From assembly GCA_012511245.1 (NCBI GenBank), contig JAAZGM010000014.1, positions 1 to 8,679 of the forward strand: a stretch of 8,679 bases of DNA. Direction: 5' to 3'. The notes below the pieces were generated by a model. It was not told the DNA's origin and did no database searches. It saw only the letters and a list, made by a program, of their open reading frames with translations. Both the position numbers and the translations under genes were made by a program. Shown here piece after piece: positions 1-4,540 of this stretch. The DNA is from Methanomicrobiales archaeon. Its GTDB lineage: Archaea; Halobacteriota; Methanomicrobia; Methanomicrobiales; Methanoculleaceae. The number at the start of each line of letters is the position of its first letter. Position 1 is the stretch's first letter.

Positions 1-33
1 GAGATCGATCTCCCAGTAGCGCTCCCCCGGCAT
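1..33 (-). CDS. 5' end of an unidentified gene (partial)
   Basis: The minus strand has an ATG at 33-31 followed by an open frame to the window edge, reading M-P-G-E-R-Y-W-E-I-D-L. It begins 10 bases after the stop of the small Cys/His protein on the same strand. The gap carries GGTGGAG (42-36), a plausible ribosome-binding site, so the two genes probably form an operon. Only 11 codons are visible and the product cannot be named. The start is inferred from the ribosome-binding site and the tight spacing. Confidence 0.5.
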   Translation of the reverse strand, partial: MPGERYWEIDL

Positions 34-43
34 GTCTCCACCG

Positions 44-202
44 TTAGAAGAGCCTTCGCTGAACGGGGGCGCCGCAGGAGGGGCAGGACTTCGTATCGGA
101 TATCTCTTTCTCCTGTTCCTCGGTGGGTTCGTTGTATATCCGGGAGAAACCGCACCGGTGGCTGCACTCGATCACGACAAACGGGCTACAGATCCTGCCC
201 AT
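44..202 (-). CDS. Small Cys/His-rich protein, probable zinc ribbon (52 aa)
   Basis: This short minus-strand gene encodes 52 residues with Cys5, Cys13, His15, Cys17, Cys40 and Cys43. The last pair forms C-P-S-C-G, a typical zinc-ribbon knuckle, and E-C-S-H-R-C-G-F near the middle looks like the partner knuckle. A Glu-rich linker (about residues 25-34) separates the two. An ATG at 202-200 is preceded by a purine-rich GGAGTGAGGGGAG stretch, a good ribosome-binding site, and the frame ends with TAA at 46-44. It is followed after 10 bases by another minus-strand gene and is divergent from methanogenesis marker 8. No family is recognised. A zinc-bound nucleic-acid or protein adaptor is the natural inference, but function is unknown. 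A coding frame on the opposite strand covers the same bases but lacks such motifs and is probably a shadow. Confidence 0.7.
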   Translation of the reverse strand: MGRICSPFVVIECSHRCGFSRIYNEPTEEQEKEISDTKSCPSCGAPVQRRLF

Positions 203-331
203 CTCCCCTCACTCCGCCCTGCTGCTGTACGTGTATCATGGGTTGTCTACAATTGCATGGGAGGGTTACCGGATAAGAATTTACCCCTGCCGGAAGGCAT
301 CATTATTTTCTCGCCCGTTCTACGCTCTTTC
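203..331. promoter_or_regulatory. Divergent intergenic region between small zinc protein and marker 8
   Basis: This 129-base interval must hold both divergent promoters. An AT-rich patch around 275-283 (AAGAATTTAC) is a weak TATA candidate usable on either strand. ATTATTTTC at about 302-310 is centred roughly 26 bases before the ATG at 332, as expected for a leaderless plus-strand transcript. Neither matches the consensus strongly. No operator-like palindrome was seen. Confidence 0.35.
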
Positions 332-1189
332 ATGAGCGAGCACGATGAGCATATCATAGAGGCCGCCGGCAGGTGCCGTGTCGTGATCCGGAACGGTCGG
401 GTGGTCGAGGTCGGGACGCCGCAGATCGATGACTGCCCGCTTGCACGGCGGTTTGCCTGCCCGGTCCTGGAGATGACGCCAGAGGCGGTCCAGCTCAACA
501 TCGAGAGACGGATCAGGTCGTTCGGGATGTGTACGCCGGAGCGCGAGGTTCTTGCCGGGCCGGACTTCGTCATCTTCGGGGCATCGGAACTCCTGAGCAG
601 CGCCGTCCGCCGTGGCGACCTCGACGCTGCGGTGATCGTATCCGATGGGGCCGGGACACTTGTTGCGACGAACCCCGCCCTTATCCAGGGCATCGGCGGC
701 CGGATGTCAGGCCTCGTCTCTACGAGCCCAATCCCGGAGGTGATCGCGCGGATCGAGGAGAATGGAGGTGTCGTCCTCGACCCGGCAACCGCTGCGATCG
801 ACCAGGCCGCCGGCGTTGCCCGGGCATTAGAACTCGGCCATCGCCGGATCGCCGTGACCACCGCCGTTGCATCTGAAGCGGCGGCTATCCGTGATCAGTT
901 CCCCGGCACCGTGATCGTCGCCGTCCACACGACCGGGATATCACAGGACGATGCCGTCCTGATGGCGCGTTCGGCCGATCTCGTCACCGCCTGCGCTTCA
1001 AAGCATATCCGGGAGGTGGCGGCAAAGACCGCGCTCCTGCAGGCCGGGACATCGATCCCGGTCTTTGCGATGACTCCTGCAGGAAAAGCGATCATCCTCG
1101 GTAAAGTGGGAGAGACCGATCAGCAGATCGTCGTCCACGGGGCGCGCCTCCCGGTGCCGGGATCGCGGTCCCCCTCGCCGCTCCGTTGA
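332..1189 (+). CDS. Methanogenesis marker protein 8 (DUF2099 family), 285 aa
   Basis: I recognise this as the DUF2099/methanogenesis marker 8 family, which co-occurs with methyl-coenzyme M reductase. The biochemical role is not established to my knowledge. Diagnostic stretches are the N-terminal D-E-H-I-I-E-A block (5-11), the I-D-D-C-P-L segment (32-37), F-G-M-C-T-P-E-R (64-71), and a Gly-rich core around residues 104-128 with S-D-G-A-G-T and G-I-G-G-R-M-S-G. Conserved-looking cysteines are Cys35, Cys43, Cys67 and Cys221, which could bind metal or an Fe-S cluster (inference). The frame stays open upstream to 32. I reject that extension because its product is low-complexity and it overlaps two better-supported minus-strand genes. 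Starting at 332 puts the D-E-H-I-I-E block at the N-terminus, where the family begins, and gives about the usual family length. No ribosome-binding site precedes 332, so it may be leaderless. The last 15 residues (Pro/Ser/Arg) look unconserved. The stop directly abuts the convergent HAD gene. Confidence 0.9.
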   Translation: MSEHDEHIIEAAGRCRVVIRNGRVVEVGTPQIDDCPLARRFACPVLEMTPEAVQLNIERRIRSFGMCTPEREVLAGPDFVIFGASELLSSAVRRGDLDAAVIVSDGAGTLVATNPALIQGIGGRMSGLVSTSPIPEVIARIEENGGVVLDPATAAIDQAAGVARALELGHRRIAVTTAVASEAAAIRDQFPGTVIVAVHTTGISQDDAVLMARSADLVTACASKHIREVAAKTALLQAGTSIPVFAMTPAGKAIILGKVGETDQQIVVHGARLPVPGSRSPSPLR

Positions 1190-1885
1190 TCACCGGTCTG
1201 GTATGCCGAGGTGGGCGGTGAGCTCGGCAAACCCGGCGAGGGTGATATCAGCCTCTATGCCCGTCGGGCTGCCTTCGCGCCAGTCCCCGTAGGCAGCGAA
1301 CGCCGTGACCATCCCGAGACGCCTCCCCGGGGCGATATCGCGGATCAGGCTGTCCCCCACCATCATCGCCCGTGCCGGGACTGCATCGAGCTCTCGAAGC
1401 GCGTAGAGGAGGGAATCAGGCTCCGGTTTGCGTCTGCCCGAGACATCCGGTGTCACCACGGTCTCAAAGTAATCGATGAGCCCGGTCTTCTTGAGTCGCC
1501 GGTATGCCTGGAGCGATTCTGCGTCGGTCACGACTGCGAGAGGAATCCCGGCGTTCTGGATGCGCCGGAGCGTCTCCTCGACGCCGGGGTATGCCTCGAC
1601 CCGGTCGAGTTTCACGTCATCGTAGGTGCGGCAGCAGATCTCAAACGTTCGCTCCTCGTATATCCCGAGGTCTACAAGATAGTCGCGTATGTTCGCATGA
1701 TCCTCAAACCCGTGCACCCCCCGGAGAAACTGCCGGAAGAGCGCATCGGCATCGCCGGCCCCAAGGTGGTCGACGACACATCGGCACGCCTCCCGTTTCG
1801 CCCTGACAAAGTCAAAGAGGGTGTTGTCCATGTCGCAGAGTACTGCCTCTACCGCGTTATGCCGAGTGCTGTAAGCTGCCTGCAT
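1190..1885 (-). CDS. HAD-superfamily hydrolase, 231 aa
   Basis: This is a haloacid dehalogenase-type hydrolase, most likely a small-molecule phosphatase. All four motifs are visible. Motif I is D-M-D-N-T-L-F-D with nucleophile Asp18 and acid/base Asp20. Motif II is V-V-T-D-A with Thr120. Motif III is R-R-K-P-E-P with Lys153. Motif IV is G-D-S-L-I-R-D with Asp178 and Asp183. The helical cap between motifs I and II (about 25-100) is of the C1 type found in phosphoglycolate phosphatase- and YjjG-like enzymes. The length is normal and the gene looks intact. It is the last gene of the minus-strand operon, and its ATG lies 37 bases inside the end of the PIN-like gene, which implies translational coupling. 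AGGAT just before the ATG is too close for a standard ribosome-binding site. No later ATG or GTG lies before motif I, so this start is the only reasonable one. Substrate is unknown; phosphoglycolate, a nucleotide or a cyclic-nucleotide breakdown product are all possible. Confidence 0.88.
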   Translation of the reverse strand: MQAAYSTRHNAVEAVLCDMDNTLFDFVRAKREACRCVVDHLGAGDADALFRQFLRGVHGFEDHANIRDYLVDLGIYEERTFEICCRTYDDVKLDRVEAYPGVEETLRRIQNAGIPLAVVTDAESLQAYRRLKKTGLIDYFETVVTPDVSGRRKPEPDSLLYALRELDAVPARAMMVGDSLIRDIAPGRRLGMVTAFAAYGDWREGSPTGIEADITLAGFAELTAHLGIPDR

Positions 1886-2856
1886 ATCCTGAGTTCCCGC
1901 ATGAATTCGTGATACGCCTCGCCGTCCTGGAAACGGACTTTGAGTTCGTCGAGGTCGTTGCCCTTCCCGCCGTATTCGCCGAAGATCGTGGTGCCGCTGC
2001 AGTCCAGGAACCCGAAGACGGCGGCAAGGTTGAAGAGCAGCCGCCGGAACGCAGGTGCCGTGCAGGTGGTTGTCTCCAGTCTATATGGGCGGTCGAAGTA
2101 GAAGTGTTCGAGCCCCTCGGTCATACAGAGGTCGGCCATGTAGATGTCGGCGGTCAGGAGTACCGGGAGGGCATACCGCTCCTCCTCGAACTTCCGGAGC
2201 GCCCGGACGATGTTACGGTCGTTCTCCTCGGAAAGATGGGTGTGCGGCCCCGGCGCCGGGATCTCCATCGCCCGGTCACGGATGGTTCGGTACTCCTTCA
2301 GCGCGAGATACGCTGCTTTACGGGACCGTTTCATCCGTTTGTTATCGAGTTCAGTGATATATTCCCGGCAGCCGGGGGCCAGTTCCATCATCTCCCTGAT
2401 CATCTTTGCCGGGTACTTGCGGTTGATGGCGTACGCGACCTCATCCCGGACGGTATCGACGATCAGGTATGCGGTATGCTCGATCTGAGGGTTGTTCGAT
2501 GCAAACCCATGGTAGAAGAGGTTTGTATCCAGACCGAAGAAGACGGCTTTCTTGAGCTGCTTGTATGATGCAAGCATCGATTCAAACGCGCCCTGATTTG
2601 TGTAGTGGACGATCCCGCTTGAGAACATGCATTCCTGGAGATCGGCGTAGGAGGGGAGTTCTGCGGCGATCGGTTCGTATCCGGCAACCCAGTTCTTGAA
2701 AGTCTCGCGGGATGCGGGCAGTTCAAGCGAGAACCCGGCACCTTCAGGGTGTGCGATCAGGATCTCGCCCTCATACAGCGGGTACGAGATCCGTATCTCG
2801 TCGAGGCTGTTGATGAGGATCTGCAGTTCCTCATCCCTGACGAGTATATCGTTCAT
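1849..2856 (-). CDS. PIN-like domain protein, putative ribonuclease (335 aa)
   Basis: No named family is recognised, but the centre reads as a PIN nuclease. A hydrophobic strand leads into G-L-D-T-N-L-F (Asp110, Asn112), the classic first PIN motif. Next comes I-V-D-T-V-R-D-E-V with Glu139, matching the second acidic position. S-E-E-N-D-R-N-I follows with Asp213 as the third. V-L-L-T-A-D-I-Y-M-A-D-L has Asp237 and Asp242, matching the fourth T-x-D motif. All metal-binding acids are therefore present and activity is likely. The domain is unusually embedded: about 100 residues precede it, a basic helical insert lies near 170-195, and a C-terminal region (about 260-335) contains F-G-E-Y-G-G-K-G-N-D. 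These flanks are unidentified. The start overlaps the CARF-like gene by 4 bases (ATGA) and has a near-perfect GGAGGTG site 5 bases upstream. The 3' end overlaps the HAD gene. I infer an RNase effector partnered with the CARF-like protein. The PIN call rests on motif reading only. Confidence 0.72.
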   Translation of the reverse strand: MNDILVRDEELQILINSLDEIRISYPLYEGEILIAHPEGAGFSLELPASRETFKNWVAGYEPIAAELPSYADLQECMFSSGIVHYTNQGAFESMLASYKQLKKAVFFGLDTNLFYHGFASNNPQIEHTAYLIVDTVRDEVAYAINRKYPAKMIREMMELAPGCREYITELDNKRMKRSRKAAYLALKEYRTIRDRAMEIPAPGPHTHLSEENDRNIVRALRKFEEERYALPVLLTADIYMADLCMTEGLEHFYFDRPYRLETTTCTAPAFRRLLFNLAAVFGFLDCSGTTIFGEYGGKGNDLDELKVRFQDGEAYHEFMRELRICRQLTALGITR

Positions 2857-3380
2857 CCCCCCACCTCCGCATCCTCCATGATATCCCGGATCTGCTGGAT
2901 CTGGTGCGGGATCATCATGTAGGGCTTTGCCACGTCATCGGTGTTCTTCATCGCAAGATAATAGATGTGCCGGATATCGAGTCCTGCAACCGAGACTGCG
3001 ATGAGCGCCCCGGCAACCGTGACCTTTCTGCCCGAGGTTATATCGATCGCCACATGGAGCCCCTGCTGTATGAGGTCAGTAGCAAGCGACCTGATCGTCT
3101 GTCCGGCCTCTACGAAGTCTGTTTCAGGCAGGATCTCCATCCCGATCACGGGGATGAACCCATATTCCTCAGATATGATTCCAATTGCATCGGCTGCGAT
3201 CGATGCTTCCCGCGCGTAGGGTTCTTCGGTGACGATGATGACCCGTTTGGGGCGCAACCCCTTCTCATGAAGGACTGCATGGAACGTGTTGATGAGCGCC
3301 CATGTTGAGCGTCCGAGAAGTGCTATGTAGGCATCGTTAGAGGTAGATGTCACGGGGGCAATCACTGCCTCAAGACTCAC
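2853..3380 (-). CDS. Stand-alone CARF-like domain protein (175 aa)
   Basis: This protein is about the size of one Rossmann-like CARF domain with no effector attached. The N-terminus has a beta strand (A-V-I-A-P-V, 5-10), then G-R-S-T-W-A-L-I-N-T (23-32), where CARF proteins carry a ligand-binding loop. A second strand follows at R-V-I-I-V-T-E-E (46-53). Near residue 109 comes V-A-I-D-I-T-S-G-R-K (Asp113, Lys119) and a small-residue helix. This matches the D-[IL]-T-[GS]-G-x-K signature of Csx1/Csm6/Csa3-type CARF domains, which bind cyclic oligoadenylate. Its length is also close to Crn1-type ring nucleases, so it could degrade the ligand as well as sense it. It is first in the minus-strand operon and overlaps the PIN-like gene by 4 bases. 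The start at 3380 is GTG with only a weak CAGG before it. A GTG at 3365 sits about 26 bases from a TATA box and could be a leaderless start giving 170 residues. The CARF assignment is by motif and layout, not by search. Confidence 0.72.
   Translation of the reverse strand: MSLEAVIAPVTSTSNDAYIALLGRSTWALINTFHAVLHEKGLRPKRVIIVTEEPYAREASIAADAIGIISEEYGFIPVIGMEILPETDFVEAGQTIRSLATDLIQQGLHVAIDITSGRKVTVAGALIAVSVAGLDIRHIYYLAMKNTDDVAKPYMMIPHQIQQIRDIMEDAEVGG
2862..2868 (-). promoter_or_regulatory. Strong ribosome-binding site for the PIN-like gene
   Basis: The minus strand reads GGAGGTG, then five G residues, then the ATG at 2856. It lies inside the last codons of the CARF-like gene. A strong site plus a 4-base ATGA overlap suggests that the two proteins are made in a fixed ratio. 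Confidence 0.8.
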
Positions 3381-3387
3381 CCTGATG

Positions 3388-3395
3388 CTATATAG
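3388..3395 (-). promoter_or_regulatory. TATA box for the CARF/PIN/HAD operon
   Basis: CTATATAG, a perfect 8-base palindrome, lies just upstream of the CARF-like gene and is the best TATA-like sequence in the intergenic region. Measuring about 26 bases from its centre puts minus-strand transcription near 3365. That is inside the frame as drawn from 3380 and coincides with an internal GTG. Either the true start is 3365 (leaderless) or another promoter, such as the GATAAA at about 3398-3403, is used. Confidence 0.5.
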
Positions 3396-3608
3396 GCTTT
3401 ATCAGAACAACTCTCCCCGAATCAAGGTTCATAAACGGTATATCGAGGAAGATGACCGGTGATCTCCGGGTTGTTGCCTCTCCATCCCGCTCTCCTGGAG
3501 TCATACGGCGGTTCTTGCCGAAACATGGCGGTATTTTACATCTAGAGCCTCAGAAATCTGCTTTTAACGCAGAGGAAACCAGAAAACAATGCGAAATATT
3601 TGGCAAAT

Positions 3609-3665
3609 GTTTTATGATCGATATTCCCATAGTGGTATGGTAGAGCGCGAGATTACCCCGGAGAG
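3609..3665 (+). promoter_or_regulatory. Promoter and ribosome-binding site for the DUF6573/HTH gene
   Basis: GTTTTATGA (about 3609-3617) is a TATA-like element that would start transcription near 3640, giving a leader of about 34 bases. GGAGAG at 3660-3665 is an appropriate ribosome-binding site 8 bases before the ATG at 3674, which supports that start. Confidence 0.45.
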
Positions 3666-3673
3666 ATAAGCTC

Positions 3674-4279
3674 ATGGAGATACGAAGAGCAGAATTGCAG
3701 ACACCAGAAGTGATCTGGGGATTGGCCGACCCGGAAAAAGAGAGGAAGATGCGCCAGGACGCCATCGACGACGGTGATCTGATCGAGATCACCCGGATGG
3801 GACGGGATCTCGGCATCATCTTCCCTCTTGCTGTTTCAGCACGGGCCGCACAGAGTATGGTTCCGTTTCCGAATATACCACAGGAGGTCGTTACGGAGAA
3901 CCTCTGGGATACCCTTAATGCGTTCAGGGCAAAAGCCTGCACGACGACCGGGGAGGAGTTCGAGTTTCAGGTCAGTCTCTACCTGAACGGCCTTGTTCCC
4001 ACCCTGACGTTCAAGGCCGCAGTCTCCCCGGGGGATGACGGTGATCCGGTCATCACCATCATGCTGCCGGATGAGAACTGGGAGACGATCGGGTGTGGCC
4101 ACCATCATAGCACAGGCGATGCAATGCTCACTGTCGATGATGTTGCCTCGACCCTGAACTTCACCCCCGGCCGGATCCGGGAGTTCATCAGGGAGGAGCG
4201 GATCCCGGCGGTCAAATGCGGGGGTTCCTGGAGGATCAAGCGTTCGGAACTCGATCGGATCATGAACGAAGGGTTCTGA
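3674..4279 (+). CDS. DUF6573-like domain fused to excisionase-type HTH (201 aa)
   Basis: Two modules are visible. Residues about 34-137 resemble DUF6573, an uncharacterised domain common on plasmids and phages. The cues are D-L-I-E-I-T (35-40), I-I-F-P-L-A-V-S (48-55), N-L-W-D-T-L (76-81) and the C-terminal signature G-D-D-G-D-P-V-I-T-I-M-L-P (120-132). Residues about 151-198 form a MerR/excisionase-type winged helix-turn-helix: L-T-V-D-D-V-A, F-T-P-G-R-I-R-E-F, then R-I-P-A-V-K-C-G-G-S-W-R-I and R-S-E-L-D-R-I. A C-G-H-H-H motif (141-145) joins the halves and might bind metal. The ATG has a ribosome-binding site at 3660-3665. The gene is monocistronic, with 261 bases before the next plus-strand gene and a divergent CARF/PIN operon behind. 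Likely role: a DNA-binding regulator or recombination directionality factor related to mobile elements. No integrase is visible. The HTH call is firm; the DUF6573 match is from memory of the family. Confidence 0.82.
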   Translation: MEIRRAELQTPEVIWGLADPEKERKMRQDAIDDGDLIEITRMGRDLGIIFPLAVSARAAQSMVPFPNIPQEVVTENLWDTLNAFRAKACTTTGEEFEFQVSLYLNGLVPTLTFKAAVSPGDDGDPVITIMLPDENWETIGCGHHHSTGDAMLTVDDVASTLNFTPGRIREFIREERIPAVKCGGSWRIKRSELDRIMNEGF

Positions 4280-4335
4280 TCAGAGTGATCCGAGAGCACG
4301 ACTGCATCTCCCTGAAGACCTCTGCGATTGGCCGG

Positions 4336-4431
4336 TCATACCGGGGCATAACCCCTTAAGGCGGCCACCTCATCCGTGATCCGCTGCCCGATATGCTCCG
4401 GCTCATCTGATGCGGTGCTCCCCTGCCTCAT
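4336..4431 (-). CDS. Possible 31-aa small protein
   Basis: A minus-strand ATG at 4431 opens a 31-codon frame ending in TGA at 4338-4336. It encodes a polar peptide whose middle (E-H-I-G-Q-R-I-T-D-E-V-A-A-L) could form an amphipathic helix. Support comes from position: a TATA-like AATATAAAAA (4465-4475, read on the minus strand) would start transcription near 4443, about 12 bases before the ATG, with a palindrome between. Against it, GGAG directly touches the ATG and is too close to be a normal ribosome-binding site, and no family is recognised. Past the stop, the same frame runs on with coding-like codons, so it may be the decayed front of a longer gene. Confidence 0.3.
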   Translation of the reverse strand: MRQGSTASDEPEHIGQRITDEVAALRGYAPV

Positions 4432-4445
4432 CTCCGGGAGTTAAT

Positions 4446-4464
4446 ACCTGTTCCTGAACCAGGT
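4446..4464. repeat. Imperfect palindrome, possible operator
   Basis: ACCTG TTCCTGAAC CAGGT has perfect 5-base arms and partial inner symmetry. It lies beside a TATA-like sequence, between it and the predicted minus-strand transcription start, where archaeal repressors often bind. An operator is inferred. The HTH protein encoded at 3674 is a possible but unproven ligand. Confidence 0.4.
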
Positions 4465-4507
4465 AATATAAAAAACCATTTTTATTTTACGGAGCGTTAA
4501 AAACAAA

Positions 4508-4517
4508 CATATTTAAT
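4508..4517 (+). promoter_or_regulatory. Promoter of the HEAT-repeat gene
   Basis: ACATATTTAA is a good archaeal TATA box, preceded by an A-rich stretch suitable for TFB contact. A start about 26 bases from its centre falls at about 4539, within two bases of the ATG at 4541. This suggests a nearly leaderless transcript and explains the lack of a ribosome-binding site. Confidence 0.55.
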
Positions 4518-4540
4518 TTTTCAGACGTAGAGTTCTCATT

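Larger units (their letters stand above)
3381..3673. other. Divergent intergenic region, no convincing gene
   Basis: These 293 bases separate the CARF/PIN operon from the plus-strand HTH gene and are more AT-rich toward 3540-3640. They hold the two promoters listed separately and a short hairpin, TCTGC/GCAGA with a 7-base loop, at 3557-3573. A second small stem, CGGC/GCCG, lies near 3510-3522. A 63-codon plus-strand frame at 3452-3643 has a close GAGG and a TATATC upstream. Its second half uses AT-rich codons unlike the neighbours and shows no recognisable motif, so I do not call it a gene. Confidence 0.5.
4280..4540. other. AT-rich intergenic region upstream of the HEAT gene
   Basis: This 261-base gap holds a GGGG/CCCC hairpin with a 5-base loop followed by TTAAG (about 4343-4358), a possible weak terminator for the HTH gene. 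It also holds a possible 31-residue minus-strand ORF, an imperfect palindrome, T-rich runs at 4477-4488 that could end plus-strand transcripts, and two TATA-like elements (4465-4475 and 4508-4517). The GC content drops sharply after about 4465. Confidence 0.5.

Noticed and set aside
32..331. N-terminal extension of the marker 8 frame, including an apparent hydrophobic segment
   Set aside because: It covers two minus-strand genes with ribosome-binding sites, its product is unlike the family, and the family N-terminus begins at 332.
1211..1912. Plus-strand open frame opposite the HAD gene
   Set aside because: The opposite strand encodes a complete HAD enzyme with all four motifs, so this frame is a high-GC shadow.
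1909..2568. Plus-strand open frame opposite the PIN-like gene
   Set aside because: It has no motif or start signals and lies over a gene with a strong ribosome-binding site and PIN motifs.
3557..3573. Hairpin TCTGC/GCAGA as a terminator or small RNA
   Set aside because: The stem is only 5 base pairs, has no T-run after it and no supporting promoter.
3452..3643. 63-codon plus-strand frame before the HTH gene
   Set aside because: A TATA-like sequence and GAGG precede it, but the AT-rich second half has non-coding composition and there is no recognisable motif. Conservation in relatives would change this.
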